Shown: positions 1 through 9,064 of the stretch, piece by piece
How positions within the stretch are numbered: the first letter of the stretch is position 1
Layout: each line of letters opens with the position of its first letter
Program-made: the position numbers and the translations under genes
Source: Streptomyces seoulensis
Lineage (GTDB): Bacteria > Actinomycetota > Actinomycetes > Streptomycetales > Streptomycetaceae
Length of the DNA stretch: 64,000 bases
Direction of reading: 5' to 3'
NCBI RefSeq assembly: GCF_022846655.1
Contig: NZ_AP025667.1
Span: forward strand, 6,299,001 to 6,363,000
The notes under the pieces: generated by a model
Told to the model about the DNA's origin: nothing
Seen by the model: only the letters and a program-made list of their open reading frames with translations
Databases searched by the model: none

Positions 1-161
1 GCCGACTTGATCTTGTTGTCGTTGATCGCCTGCACGACCTGGCCGGTGTCCACCGTCTTGTAGCCGCCGGAATTGCCGACGACCTGCATCAACACGACCA
101 CGGCAAGGACGGCCAGCACGATCCACATGACCGGCCCACGGAAGTATCGCTTCACGTCCAT
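1..161 (-). CDS. ftsH: ATP-dependent zinc metalloprotease FtsH, N-terminal part only
   Basis: Membrane-anchored AAA+ protease that degrades unassembled or damaged membrane proteins. Only the first ~53 codons lie in the window; the gene runs off the left edge. The visible protein starts MDVKRYFRGPVMWIVLAVLA, a short charged N-terminus followed by the first transmembrane helix, then a periplasmic-type stretch containing GGYKTVDTGQVV, as in actinobacterial FtsH. The ATPase and HEXGH protease domains are outside. I chose the ATG at 161; a GTG two codons upstream (167) is an alternative. The order tilS-hpt-ftsH on one strand is typical of actinobacteria and supports the call. Strength: sequence resemblance from memory plus context. 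Confidence 0.9.
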   Translation of the reverse strand, partial: MDVKRYFRGPVMWIVLAVLAVVVLMQVVGNSGGYKTVDTGQVVQAINDNKIKS

Positions 162-355
162 CCACACGGAGCGGTGACGCCCCGTCCCTCCTGCCATAGT
201 GAGTTTGATAAGACAGTTCTTCTGACGGTACCCCAGCCCCGACGTCCGCAGCCGCACTCGGCGGTCCGGACGGACCAAGGCCCGTCTTCCAATGCTCCAA
301 CGTCACGGAGCCCGCCGGGGTTCCCGATCTTCCCCGGCGGTGTGGCCCGGTCGGG

Positions 356-916
356 TCAGCCGCCGTAGACGTGGGGCGCGAGCGTACCGACGAACGGGAG
401 GTTCCGGTACTTCTCGGCGTAGTCGAGGCCGTAGCCGACGACGAACTCGTTCGGGATGTCGAAGCCGACCCACTCCACGTCGATGGAGACCTTGGCGGCG
501 TCCGGCTTGCGCAGCAGCGTGCACACCTTCAGGGAGGCGGGTTCACGCGAGCCGAGGTTGTTGATCAGCCAGGACAGGGTCAGCCCGGAGTCGATGATGT
601 CCTCGACGATCAGGACGTGACGGCCCTTGATGTCGGTGTCCAGGTCCTTGAGGATCCGGACGACACCGGAGGACTGGGTGCCCGCGCCGTAGGAGGACAC
701 GGCCATCCAGTCCATGGTGACGGGGGTGGACAGCGCCCGCGCCAGGTCCGCCATGACCATGACGGCGCCCTTGAGGACACCGACGATCAGCAGGTCCTTG
801 CCCGCGTACTCCGCGTCGATCTTCGCGGCCAGCTCGGCCAGCTTCGCGTCGATCTCTTCCTTGGTGATGAGCACCCGCTGGAGGTCGGCACCCATGTCTT
901 TCGCGTCCACCCGCAT
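356..916 (-). CDS. hpt: Hypoxanthine phosphoribosyltransferase
   Basis: Cytoplasmic purine-salvage enzyme that transfers ribose phosphate from PRPP to hypoxanthine/guanine. The protein is 186 residues, the usual family length. The PRPP-binding loop is visible as [14 protein letters not shown], and the N-terminal part has the conserved [13 protein letters not shown] segment (PPi loop) and [13 protein letters not shown] (flexible catalytic loop). The ATG at 916 begins [13 protein letters not shown]. The frame stays open far upstream through tilS, but that extension is a GC-rich shadow. It lies 86 nt after tilS and ~190 nt before ftsH, the conserved tilS-hpt-ftsH order. Confidence 0.97.
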   Translation of the reverse strand: MRVDAKDMGADLQRVLITKEEIDAKLAELAAKIDAEYAGKDLLIVGVLKGAVMVMADLARALSTPVTMDWMAVSSYGAGTQSSGVVRILKDLDTDIKGRHVLIVEDIIDSGLTLSWLINNLGSREPASLKVCTLLRKPDAAKVSIDVEWVGFDIPNEFVVGYGLDYAEKYRNLPFVGTLAPHVYGG

Positions 917-1002
917 CACTTTCGGTCGTCCCGCACTTATGGCCGCGCCGGCGGCCACCGGCAGACCCGGCCCGTCGGAGGGTCGCTCCGGGGGTCGGGA
1001 TT

Positions 1003-2091
1003 TCAGCCTTGCCGAATCACCAGTCTGCCACCCTGCCGCTGGGCGACGACCTTGCCCGGCAGATTGATGGCTCCCTGGCCGCGCCAGCCGGTGATCAGGC
1101 GGTCCATCTCCTCGACGTGGCGGGCGAAGAGGGAACCGGCCGGCGCCCCGGCCTCGATGGCGGCCCGGCGCAGCACGCGGCGGCGGACGGCGGGGGGCAG
1201 AGCGTAGAGCTTGGCGCACTCCAGCACGCCCTCCGCGTCGCGTACGGAGGACTCGGCCTGCCCGGCCCAGGCGTCCAGGGCGTCGGCGTCGTCCCGGGAG
1301 AGCTGGGCGGTGCGGGCGAGTGCCTCGACGACGCCCTTGCCGAGCGCCTTCTCCAGGGCGGGCAGGCCCTCGTGGCGCAGCCGGGAGCGGGTGTAGGCCG
1401 GGTCGGTGTTGTGCGGGTCGTCCCAGACGGGCAGCGACTGGACCAGGCATGCCTTGCGGGCGGTCTGCCGGTCCAGTTGGAGGAACGGGCGCCGGTAGCG
1501 GCCGTCGGCCCCCGAGACCGCGGCCATGCCGGACAGGGAGCGGATGCCGGAGCCGCGGGCGAGGCCGAGCAGGACGGTCTCGGCCTGGTCGTCGCGGGTG
1601 TGGCCGAGCAGGACGGCCGCGGCGCCGTGGCGTTCGGCGGCGGCGTCCAGGGCGGCGTACCTGGCGTCGCGGGCGGCCGCTTCGGGGCCGCCTTCGCGGC
1701 CCACGGTGACGGCGACGGACTCGACGGGGGCGAGGCCGAGTTCGCGCAGTCTGAGGGCCACCTCCTCGGCGCGCAGGGCGGAGCCGGGCTGGAGGCCGTG
1801 GTCGACGGTGACACCGCCGGCGCGCAGGCCGAGGCGGGGGGCCTCGAAGGCGAGGGCGGAGGCGAGCGCCATGGAGTCGGCGCCGCCGGAGCAGGCGACG
1901 AGCACGAGCGGGGCGGTGGCGGGGGCCGGGCCCCGGTGGCGCTGCGTGGTGCTCGGGCCGGTGGTGCGGCGGGCTACGGCCACGGAGCCGTGTCCGGTGG
2001 TGCCGTGCTCGGCGGCCTGGCCGGTGGCGATGTCGTGGAGGACGCGGCGGACCGCCAGGCGTATCGCCGCGACCGCGGGATGGGGACCCAT
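1003..2091 (-). CDS. tilS: tRNA(Ile)-lysidine synthetase
   Basis: Converts C34 of tRNA-Ile(CAU) to lysidine using ATP and lysine, an essential step for decoding AUA. The protein is 362 residues. The N-type ATP pyrophosphatase P-loop SGGADS is at residues 68-73 ([14 protein letters not shown]), preceded by an Ala/Gly/Thr-rich N-terminal extension. The region [21 protein letters not shown] matches the conserved HTRDDQAET segment of the family. The start is the ATG at 2091 with an AAGGGA ribosome-binding site ~9 nt upstream. It precedes hpt and ftsH on the same strand, its usual neighbours. Confidence 0.95.
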   Translation of the reverse strand: MGPHPAVAAIRLAVRRVLHDIATGQAAEHGTTGHGSVAVARRTTGPSTTQRHRGPAPATAPLVLVACSGGADSMALASALAFEAPRLGLRAGGVTVDHGLQPGSALRAEEVALRLRELGLAPVESVAVTVGREGGPEAAARDARYAALDAAAERHGAAAVLLGHTRDDQAETVLLGLARGSGIRSLSGMAAVSGADGRYRRPFLQLDRQTARKACLVQSLPVWDDPHNTDPAYTRSRLRHEGLPALEKALGKGVVEALARTAQLSRDDADALDAWAGQAESSVRDAEGVLECAKLYALPPAVRRRVLRRAAIEAGAPAGSLFARHVEEMDRLITGWRGQGAINLPGKVVAQRQGGRLVIRQG

Positions 2092-2284
2092 GTCCGGTTC
2101 CCTTCATGAAGTTTCGGGGGACGAGCCCGAAGTCCGGTCACTCAGAGTGCGTCGATGGTGACAGAAGCGGGCCCTTCCCCGAGCATTGCACGCCTACGCA
2201 TGGCTGACGGTCCCTCGGACGGGTGATTGGAGGGGCGTTCGTCTGCCGTGGGCCGGATGTGTGGCACGGTGTTCGGCCCTGGGG

Positions 2285-3421
2285 TCAGGATTCGGTCCTG
2301 CGGTGCACCCGCGCGACCCAGCCGGCCGGGTCGGAGATCTCGGCCTTGGTGGGCAGGGTGTTGGGCGAGGTCCACACGCGGTTGAAGCCGTCCATGCCGA
2401 CCTCCTCGACGACCGCGCGGACGAAGCGCTCGCCGTCGCGGTACTGGCGCAGCTTGGCGTCGAGGCCGAGGAGCTTGCGCAGCGCGAGGTCGAGGCGGGA
2501 GGCGCCCTTGGCGCGGCGCTGCTGGAACTTCTCGCGGATCTCGGCGACGCTCGGCACGACCTCGGGGCCCACCCCGTCCATGACGAAGTCGGCGTGGCCC
2601 TCCAGCAGGGACATGACGGCGGTGAGGCGGCCGAGGATCTCCCGCTGGGCGGGGGTCTGCACGAGCTCCACCAGGGAGCGCCCGCCGTCCTCCTCCTCGC
2701 CCTCGGGGCGGCCCCCGGCGAGGGACTGGGCGGCGTCCCGGATGCGCTCCAGGAACGTCATCGGGTCGACCTCGGTCTCCGCGAGGAACGCCTGGATCTC
2801 GCCCTCCAGGTGGTCGCGCAGCCAGGGCACGGCGCTGAACTGGGTGCGGTGCGTCTCCTCGTGCAGGCAGACCCAGAGCCTGAAGTCATGAGGGTCCACG
2901 TCGAGTTCGCGCTCCACGTGGACGATGTTGGGCGCGACGAGCAGCAGGCGGCCGCCGCCGGGGGCGGTGCCCGCGGGGAGGTCGGGGGTGGCGGGGGCGA
3001 AGGTCTCGTACTGGCCGAGGACGCGGGACGACAGGAACGACAGCAGCATGCCGAGCTCGACGCCGGTCACCTTGCCGCCGACCGCGCCGAGGACGGCGTT
3101 GCCCGCGCCGGGGCCGCGCCGCTCCTGCATCTTGCCGAGCAGGGGGCTGAGCAGTTCGCGGAACCCGGCGACGTTGGCCCGTACCCAGCCGGGCCGGTCG
3201 ACGACCAGCACGGGGGTGTCGTGGATGTCCTCGGTCCCCATACGGGTGAAGCTCCGGACATGTTCCTCGGAGACCTTGGCGTGCCGGCGCAGCTCCGCGA
3301 CGACGGCCCTGGCCTCTTCCCGGGTGATCTCCGGTCCCGGCCGCACGAGCCGCGTCGCGGTCGCCACCGCGAGGTTCCAGTCGACCATCCCCTGAGAAGC
3401 GGTGCCACCGAAGCTCGTCAT
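2285..3421 (-). CDS. Zinc-dependent metalloprotease, Zincin_2 (DUF2342) family
   Basis: A 378-residue cytoplasmic protein with the zincin motif HEETH at residues 187-191 (VCLHEETHRTQF), preceded by APNIVHVERELDVDP, which is characteristic of the actinobacterial DUF2342 'zinc-dependent metalloprotease' family (sometimes labelled coenzyme F420 biosynthesis-associated). Substrate unknown. The ATG at 3421 has no Shine-Dalgarno; a TACCGT hexamer sits 6 nt upstream of it, so the mRNA may be leaderless. It lies between dacB and tilS on the same strand, a conserved Streptomyces order. The family call is firm, the biochemical role is not. Confidence 0.88.
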   Translation of the reverse strand: MTSFGGTASQGMVDWNLAVATATRLVRPGPEITREEARAVVAELRRHAKVSEEHVRSFTRMGTEDIHDTPVLVVDRPGWVRANVAGFRELLSPLLGKMQERRGPGAGNAVLGAVGGKVTGVELGMLLSFLSSRVLGQYETFAPATPDLPAGTAPGGGRLLLVAPNIVHVERELDVDPHDFRLWVCLHEETHRTQFSAVPWLRDHLEGEIQAFLAETEVDPMTFLERIRDAAQSLAGGRPEGEEEDGGRSLVELVQTPAQREILGRLTAVMSLLEGHADFVMDGVGPEVVPSVAEIREKFQQRRAKGASRLDLALRKLLGLDAKLRQYRDGERFVRAVVEEVGMDGFNRVWTSPNTLPTKAEISDPAGWVARVHRRTES

Positions 3422-3571
3422 GCGTCAACGGTACGTGAGCCCCGCCCGTCGGGGCAGTCCGTGCGCGGTGCTCCGCGGGACGGGCGGGACACCGGTGGCG
3501 GCCGGTGCGGCGAGGGTCCGAACTGCGTGTGCGCCGGGCCCTGCCCGGCTGCCCGCCGGACCGCCGGGGGG

Positions 3572-5182
3572 TCAGCCGCAGCCGCAGGCGGCCAGGGTGG
3601 TGGCCGTGTGGTCCAGGGCGGACTGGGCCGACTGGGGGTCGGTGGTGCCCGAGGCGAGGAAGGCGAAGGTCAGCAGGCGGCCGTCCTTGGTGACGACCGT
3701 GCCGGCGAGGGAGTTGACGCCGGTCAGGGTGCCGGTCTTGGCGCGGATGAGGCCGGCCGCGCCGCCGTCGGCGTAGCGCTCGGCGAGGGTGCCGGTGAAG
3801 CCGCCGACGGGCAGGCCGGTGAGGACGGGGCGCAGGCCCGGCCGGGACGGGTCGGCGGCGGTGGCGAGCAGGGAGGTCAGGAGGCCGGCGGTGAGCCGGT
3901 CGTCGCGGTTCAGGCCGCTGCCGTCGTGGAAGGAGGTGCCGCGCATCGGCAGCCCGAGCTTGGTGAGCCGGGCGCCGATGGCCTTCGCGCCGCCCGCGAA
4001 GCTGCCGGGCTGCCCGGAGGCGAGGGCGGTCTGGCGGGCCAGCGCCTCGGCGATGTCGTTGTCGCTGTTGGTGAGCATTCGCTCGACCACGTCGGACATC
4101 GGGGGCGAGGAGACGGTGGCGAGGGTCGCGGCGCGGGCGGTGGCCTTGGAGGGGCCGGGCGGTGTGGTGGTGACGCCCGCCTCCTTCAGGAAGCCCGCGA
4201 AGCTGCGGGCGGCCTCGGCGGCCGGGTCGGCCACGCGGGCCACGGGTCCGCTGCTGGAGCCGTCGGTGCGGCCCTCGTCGGCGGTGAGGGCGCTGACGAC
4301 GGAGAGGTTGTCGTTGACGCCGATGGGGTGCAGGGCGGGGCCGGAGTAGAGCGTGGTGTCGTAGGAGAGCTTGGTCTTCTTCACGCCGCGCTTCTTCAGC
4401 GCGGCGGCGGTGTCGGCGGCCAGGGTGCGCAGGCTCGCCCAGCCGCCGCTCGCCTTGTGCGCGGTGAGGGTGGGGTCGCCGCCGCCGACCAGGACCAGTT
4501 CACCGGTGTCGGGTTCGAACGCGGTGCGGGTGGTCAGGCGGTGGTCGGGGCCGAGGGCGGACAGCGCGGCCACGGCGGTGGCGATCTTGGTGGTGGAGGC
4601 GGGGGTGAACGCCTGCCCGGCGTGGGCGCCGTAGAGGCGGGTGCCGGTGGCCACGTCCACGACGGCCGCGGCCTGGCCGGAGCCGAGGGCGGGATCGGCC
4701 AGCAGGGGGTCCAGGACGCCCGCGATGCCGCTCGGCGGGACCTTCCCGGAGTTCACGGGCTCGGCGGCGCCGCCGAGGCCGCGCAGCACGGGCGGGGCGC
4801 TCGGAACGGCGTCCGGACCGTCCGCCACGGCGCCGGCGCCGTCGTGATCTGCGCCACGTGCGAGCGTGAGGGCGACCGCGCGGTCCCGCTCGGCCGTACG
4901 CTGACCCGCGCCGTCGAAGGGGCCGGCCACGGCCGCCGCGCCGACGGCCAGCGCCAGCCCGGCGGTGGCCGCCGAGGCGGTGAAGTACCAGGTCCCAAGG
5001 GGCCTGGGACCGGATCGGCCGGGTCCCGGACGCCCGGTGTCCGTCAACCGCGCGAGACGCGGTTTCACGACGGCCGCCGCGTGCGCCAGACTCGGTCGTA
5101 GGGCGTCCCTGAGCCGCTTCACACGCGGTCCCATGGACCGCAAAGGTCCCAGCTCCGGCACTACCACCAGCCCCTTTCGCAT
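3572..5182 (-). CDS. dacB: D-alanyl-D-alanine carboxypeptidase/endopeptidase (PBP4 type)
   Basis: Peptidoglycan DD-peptidase of the S13 (DacB/PBP4) family, acting outside the membrane on stem peptides. The three active-site motifs are visible: SxxK as STTK near residue 198 (TPASTTKIATAV), SxN as SDN (LTNSDNDIAEALAR), and KTG as RAKTGTLTGVNSL. A proline/arginine-rich cytoplasmic N-terminus is followed by one membrane segment (ATAGLALAVGAAAVAG) as anchor. I chose the ATG at 5182 (MRKGLVVV) with an AGG ~8 nt upstream; an in-frame GTG at 5188 would add two residues. It is divergent from ppa (about 65 nt between starts) and followed by the zincin gene. Confidence 0.93.
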   Translation of the reverse strand: MRKGLVVVPELGPLRSMGPRVKRLRDALRPSLAHAAAVVKPRLARLTDTGRPGPGRSGPRPLGTWYFTASAATAGLALAVGAAAVAGPFDGAGQRTAERDRAVALTLARGADHDGAGAVADGPDAVPSAPPVLRGLGGAAEPVNSGKVPPSGIAGVLDPLLADPALGSGQAAAVVDVATGTRLYGAHAGQAFTPASTTKIATAVAALSALGPDHRLTTRTAFEPDTGELVLVGGGDPTLTAHKASGGWASLRTLAADTAAALKKRGVKKTKLSYDTTLYSGPALHPIGVNDNLSVVSALTADEGRTDGSSSGPVARVADPAAEAARSFAGFLKEAGVTTTPPGPSKATARAATLATVSSPPMSDVVERMLTNSDNDIAEALARQTALASGQPGSFAGGAKAIGARLTKLGLPMRGTSFHDGSGLNRDDRLTAGLLTSLLATAADPSRPGLRPVLTGLPVGGFTGTLAERYADGGAAGLIRAKTGTLTGVNSLAGTVVTKDGRLLTFAFLASGTTDPQSAQSALDHTATTLAACGCG

Positions 5183-5246
5183 CCACACACCTGCGTGAGG
5201 GACACTTAACCACCAGAACTATGCGCTGATCATGGAGGAGCCACCG

Positions 5247-5738
5247 GTGGAGTTCGACGTCACGATCGAGATCCCGAAGGGTTCGCGGAACAAGTACGAG
5301 GTGGACCACGAGACCGGTCGGATCCGCCTGGACCGTCGCCTCTTCACCTCGACCGCCTACCCGACCGACTACGGATTCGTCGAGAACACGCTCGGCGAGG
5401 ACGGCGACCCGCTGGACGCGCTCGTCATCCTGGACGAGCCCACGTTCCCGGGCTGCCTCATCCGCTGCCGCGCTATCGGCATGTTCCGGATGACGGACGA
5501 GGCCGGCGGCGACGACAAGCTGCTGTGCGTCCCGTCGACGGACCCGCGGGTGGAGCACCTGCGCGACATCCACCACGTGTCGGAGTTCGACCGCCTGGAG
5601 ATCCAGCACTTCTTCGAGGTCTACAAGGACCTGGAGCCGGGCAAGTCGGTCGAGGGCGCCAACTGGGTGGGCCGCCAGGAGGCCGAGGCGGAGATCGAGC
5701 GCTCTTACAAGCGCCTGGAGGAGCAGGGCGGTCACTGA
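5247..5738 (+). CDS. ppa: Inorganic pyrophosphatase, soluble family I
   Basis: Hydrolyses PPi to two phosphates in the cytoplasm, pulling biosynthetic reactions forward. The protein is 163 residues from the GTG at 5247 ([21 protein letters not shown]), the normal family length. The metal-binding signature DGDPLDALV follows the conserved [16 protein letters not shown] stretch. The start is decided by a GGAGGAG ribosome-binding site at 5234-5240, 6 nt before this GTG; the ATG at 5232 lacks one. A strong hairpin (5755-5796) follows the stop. The window also carries a membrane H+-pyrophosphatase at 37.4-39.8 kb. Confidence 0.97.
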   Translation: MEFDVTIEIPKGSRNKYEVDHETGRIRLDRRLFTSTAYPTDYGFVENTLGEDGDPLDALVILDEPTFPGCLIRCRAIGMFRMTDEAGGDDKLLCVPSTDPRVEHLRDIHHVSEFDRLEIQHFFEVYKDLEPGKSVEGANWVGRQEAEAEIERSYKRLEEQGGH

Positions 5739-5754
5739 CCTGCCCTTCCTCGCT

Positions 5755-5796
5755 GAGCGGGCCGTGCCATCCCGGTGGGGGTGGTGCGGCCCGCTC
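5755..5796 (+). terminator. Rho-independent-type hairpin after ppa
   Basis: Perfect 10-bp inverted repeat, GAGCGGGCCG (5755-5764) and CGGCCCGCTC (5787-5796), 16 nt after the ppa stop. There is no T-tract, as usual in Streptomyces. Its loop contains the most upstream possible start (GTG 5775) of the next gene, which argues against that start. Confidence 0.75.
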
Positions 5797-5855
5797 GCGC
5801 TTTCACGCGCATACTGAGGCGTAATCGGAAGGTGTCGTTCAGGGAGCGGTGCGAG

Positions 5856-7508
5856 GTGTCGGAGGCGGAGGACCGCAAGCCCCGGTCGGACGAGGCGCGG
5901 GCCACGTACGACCCGGAGATCACGTCCGAGTTCGCCATTCCGGAGGGGCTCGCGGTCGCCAGGGGAAGCGTCGAGTCGGAGACGACGTCCGAGTTCAGCG
6001 TGCCCAAGGGGCTGGAGACGCAGGCGGAGGCCGAACCGGAGGGCTCGGCGTTCAACACGCCGCGCACGTACAGCGTCAAGGACGCGCCGTCCGCGTTCAC
6101 CCCCGCGACGGGCGTCCCGATGATCACGCTGATCACGGACGCGCCCTGGCAGGACCGGATGCGCACCATGCTGCGCATGCCGGTGGCCGAGCGGCCGGCG
6201 CTGGAGCCGGTGGTGCGCTCGGAGGACGAGGGCCCCGCGGTCCCGCGCGTGCTCGACCTGACCCTGCGTATCGGGGAGTTGCTGCTCGCGGGCGGTGAGG
6301 GTGCCGAGGACGTGGAGGCCGCGATGTTCGCGGTGTGCCGGTCCTACGGGCTGGACCGCTGCGAGCCGACGGTGACCTTCACCCTGCTGTCGATCACCTA
6401 TCAGCCCTCCCTGGTGGAGGACCCGGTGACGGCGTCCCGGACGGTCCGCAGGCGCGGCACCGACTACACCCGGCTGGCGGCCGTCTTCCGTCTGGTGGAC
6501 GACCTCACGGACGCCGAGGCGCACCTCTCTCTGGAGGAGGCGTACGGCCGCCTTGCGGAGATGCGGCGCAACCGGCACCCCTACCCCGGCTGGGCGCTGA
6601 CCATGGCCAGCGGCGGGCTGGCCGGCGCGGCCTCGGTGCTGGTCGGCGGTGACGCGATCGTGTTCGTCGCGGCCGCGCTGGGCGCGATGCTCGGCGACCG
6701 GCTGGCCTGGCTGCTCGCCGGGCGCGGGCTGCCGGAGTTCTACCAGTTCACGGTGGCCGCCATGCCGCCCGCCGCGATCGGCGTGGCGTTCGCTCTGGCG
6801 GACGTGGACGTGAAGGCGTCCGCAGTGGTCACCGGTGGACTCTTCGCGCTGCTGCCCGGGCGTGCGCTGGTGGCCGGCGTGCAGGACGGGCTGACGGGCT
6901 TCTACATCACGGCGTCGGCGCGGCTGCTGGAGGTCATGTATTTCTTCGTCGCCATCGTGATCGGTGTGCTGACGGTGCTGTACTTCGGCGTGCAGGTGGG
7001 CGGCGAGCTGAATCCGGACGCGGCGCTGAACATCCAGTCCCGGCCGGTGCTGCAGATCCTGGCGTCCATGGTGCTGTCGCTGACCTTCGCGGTGCTGCTC
7101 CAGCAGGAGCGCTCCACCGTGCTGTGGGTGACGCTCAACGGCGGTGTCGCCTGGTCGGTGTACGGCGCGCTGCACACGGCGAACTTCTCGCCGGTGGCGT
7201 CCACGGCGGTGGCGGCCGGTCTGGTGGGCCTCTTCGGGCAGTTGCTGGCGCGCTATCAGTTCGCGTCCGCGCTGCCGTTCACCACGGCGGCGATCGGCCC
7301 GCTGCTGCCCGGTTCGGCCACGTACTTCGGTCTGCTGTCCATCGCGCAGAGCCATGTGGACAAGGGACTGGTGTCGCTGGCCAAGGCCGTGTCACTGGCC
7401 ATGGCCATCGCCATCGGGGTGAACCTGGGCGCGGAGATCTCCCGGCTCACCCTGCGGATCGGCTCCCCCGGCAAGCGCCGGGCGGCCAAGCGGACCAGGG
7501 GCTTCTAG
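5856..7508 (+). CDS. Threonine/serine exporter family membrane protein (ThrE-like)
   Basis: Integral membrane protein of 550 residues. After a ~120-residue acidic cytoplasmic N-terminus with repeated TSEF motifs (ITSEFAIP, TTSEFSVP) comes a soluble ThrE domain (LDLTLRIGELLLAGGEGAEDVEAAM, with the conserved VTFTLLSI segment) and about ten hydrophobic helices, the fused ThrE/ThrE_2 layout of amino-acid exporters such as C. glutamicum ThrE. The start is uncertain: I prefer the GTG at 5856 with AGGGAG 9 nt upstream, because the longer reading from 5775 would begin inside the ppa terminator. It ends 18 nt before the convergent DedA gene. Substrate is inferred from family only. Confidence 0.85.
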   Translation: MSEAEDRKPRSDEARATYDPEITSEFAIPEGLAVARGSVESETTSEFSVPKGLETQAEAEPEGSAFNTPRTYSVKDAPSAFTPATGVPMITLITDAPWQDRMRTMLRMPVAERPALEPVVRSEDEGPAVPRVLDLTLRIGELLLAGGEGAEDVEAAMFAVCRSYGLDRCEPTVTFTLLSITYQPSLVEDPVTASRTVRRRGTDYTRLAAVFRLVDDLTDAEAHLSLEEAYGRLAEMRRNRHPYPGWALTMASGGLAGAASVLVGGDAIVFVAAALGAMLGDRLAWLLAGRGLPEFYQFTVAAMPPAAIGVAFALADVDVKASAVVTGGLFALLPGRALVAGVQDGLTGFYITASARLLEVMYFFVAIVIGVLTVLYFGVQVGGELNPDAALNIQSRPVLQILASMVLSLTFAVLLQQERSTVLWVTLNGGVAWSVYGALHTANFSPVASTAVAAGLVGLFGQLLARYQFASALPFTTAAIGPLLPGSATYFGLLSIAQSHVDKGLVSLAKAVSLAMAIAIGVNLGAEISRLTLRIGSPGKRRAAKRTRGF

Positions 7509-7526
7509 CCCCCGGCCCCCGGTCGC

Positions 7527-8537
7527 TCACTGGGAGCGGTGGCCGCCCTGGTCGTAGCCGTACGGGTACTGCTGCTGGGGCTGCTGGGGGCGGCCGTAGC
7601 CGTCGTACTGCGGCTGCTGCGGCTGCTGCTGGCCGTAGTACGGGTCCTGGGACTGGCCGTAGCCCTGGTTCTGGTCGCCGTAGCCCTGGCCCTGCTGGGG
7701 CTGGTCGCCGTAGCCCTGCTGCCAGTGCTGCTGGGGGTGGGGCTGCTGGGACTGCTGCTGCTGGGGCTGCTGCTGCGGGGCGGGCCGCTGACCGTACTGC
7801 TGCTGGCCGTAGGGCTGGTCGGGCTCGATGCGGCGCAACTGGGTCGTGGCGTCGTCCATCACCGGGGCCTGCTGGTGCCCGTACGCGGGCTGCTGGGGGC
7901 TCTCCGGCTGCTCGGCGCGCTTGTTCTTGCCGCGGGCCCGCAGGAACTCGATGGCGATCGGGACCACCGAGATGAGGACGATGAGGATGAGCATCGCCTC
8001 GATGTTGTTCTTGACGATGCCGATGTTGCCGAGCCAGGAGCCGAGGAGCGTGACCCCGGCGCCCCACAGCACGCCGCCGATGACGTTGAAGGTCAGGAAC
8101 GAGCGGTACCGCATCCCGCTGACGCCCGCGATGATCGGCGTGAAGGTGCGCACGATGGGCACGAAGCGGGCCAGGACCAGCGACTTGGGACCGTACTTCT
8201 CGAAGAACTCGTGCGCCTTGGTGACGTTCTCCTGCTTGAACAGGCGCGAATCGGGCCGGTTGAAGAGGGACGGGCCGACCTTCTTGCCGAACATGTAGCC
8301 CGCCTGGTCGCCCAGAATCGCGGCGAGGCAGATCAGCGCGATGGCACCCCACAGCGGGAAGTCCAGCCTGCCGGAGGTGATCAGCAGACCGGCCGTGAAC
8401 AGCAGCGAGTCCCCCGGCAGGAAGAAGCCGATGAGCAGGCCGGACTCGGCGAAGACGATGAGCAGCAGACCCCAGATGCTGTAGGTCTCCAGCAGATAGT
8501 TGGGATCGAGCCAGCTCGGGCCGAGGGCGAGTGTCAT
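7527..8537 (-). CDS. DedA family membrane protein with Q/G/Y-rich C-terminal tail
   Basis: DedA/SNARE-associated (VTT) family membrane protein, implicated in lipid scrambling or undecaprenyl-phosphate recycling. About 215 residues form the membrane domain: the signatures FAESGLLIGFFLPGDSLLF, GDQAGYMFGKKVG and RFVPIVRTFTPIIAGVSGM (the conserved FxR...R(T) re-entrant segment) are present. The remaining ~120 residues are low complexity, dominated by Gln, Gly, Tyr and Pro (GYGDQ, YGQQQ and PQQPQ units). The ATG at 8537 follows an AGGAG; the GTG directly before it could also be the start. The tail is cytoplasmic by topology inference and resembles prion-like regions. Confidence 0.9.
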   Translation of the reverse strand: MTLALGPSWLDPNYLLETYSIWGLLLIVFAESGLLIGFFLPGDSLLFTAGLLITSGRLDFPLWGAIALICLAAILGDQAGYMFGKKVGPSLFNRPDSRLFKQENVTKAHEFFEKYGPKSLVLARFVPIVRTFTPIIAGVSGMRYRSFLTFNVIGGVLWGAGVTLLGSWLGNIGIVKNNIEAMLILIVLISVVPIAIEFLRARGKNKRAEQPESPQQPAYGHQQAPVMDDATTQLRRIEPDQPYGQQQYGQRPAPQQQPQQQQSQQPHPQQHWQQGYGDQPQQGQGYGDQNQGYGQSQDPYYGQQQPQQPQYDGYGRPQQPQQQYPYGYDQGGHRSQ

Positions 8538-8682
8538 CACGGGTCCGGGCTCCTGAGGGGGGAAGAGGGCGGCTACGGCGTCCATGTGCGGCCGCCCAAA
8601 CTATCAACGCGTCGCGACCGGCCCAGGTTCCACCGGCCGTCCCAGAATGCACTGTGGGGCGAGCGGGGCAAAGCTGTGAGCC

Positions 8683-9048
8683 ATGGGACTAGACGACTAC
8701 GGCGGCGGCCAGGGGCCCGAGCCGGACGTACTGGTGGTGACGGCGAACGACGTGCCCGGACGCCGGGTGGAGCGGGTGCTCGGCGAGGTCTTCGGCCTCA
8801 CCGTGCGGTCGCGGCACCTGGGCAGCCAGATCGGCGCCGGGCTGAAATCGATGATCGGCGGCGAGCTGAAGGGGCTCACCAAGACCCTGGTGCAGACCCG
8901 CAACCAGGCCATGGAGCGCCTGGTGGAGCAGGCACGCGCGCGTGGCGCCAACGCGGTGGTGGCCTTCCGCTTCGACGTCACCGAGGCGGCCGACCTGGGC
9001 ACCGAGGTGTGCGCCTACGGGACGGCGGTGGTCCTGGCCCGCGAGTGA
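8683..9048 (+). CDS. YbjQ/UPF0145 family protein
   Basis: Small soluble protein of 121 residues. The C-terminal two-thirds match the YbjQ (UPF0145, 'heavy-metal-binding domain') fold: VVTANDVPGRRVERVLG at the start and LVEQARARGANAVVAFRFDV...GTEVCAYGTAV near the end. Members form pentamers; function is unknown and metal binding is not shown by any obvious residue cluster here. The start ATG at 8683 gives MGLDDYGGGQGPEPD. It stops 16 nt before the convergent tipA. Confidence 0.82.
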   Translation: MGLDDYGGGQGPEPDVLVVTANDVPGRRVERVLGEVFGLTVRSRHLGSQIGAGLKSMIGGELKGLTKTLVQTRNQAMERLVEQARARGANAVVAFRFDVTEAADLGTEVCAYGTAVVLARE

Positions 9049-9064
9049 GCCAGGACCGGTGTGC

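Noticed and set aside
2186..5101. A ~970-codon plus-strand open frame opposite the zincin and dacB genes
   Set aside because: Gly/Ala/Val-rich shadow with no domain; the minus strand carries HEETH and the three PBP motifs.
5775..5855. Upstream extension of the ThrE-like gene from GTG 5775
   Set aside because: That start lies in the loop of the ppa terminator hairpin and has no ribosome-binding site; GTG 5856 has AGGGAG at good spacing.
7355..7363. Single consensus DnaA box TGTGGACAA inside the ThrE-like gene (another at 30378-30386 in tmk)
   Set aside because: Isolated boxes in coding sequence are expected by chance at this GC content; only the inverted pair at 19902-19922 is kept.
7530..7860. 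Apparent tandem nucleotide repeats (CTG/CAG-like) near the DedA 3' end
   Set aside because: They are the coding consequence of the Gln/Gly/Tyr-rich protein tail, not an independent repeat array or CRISPR.
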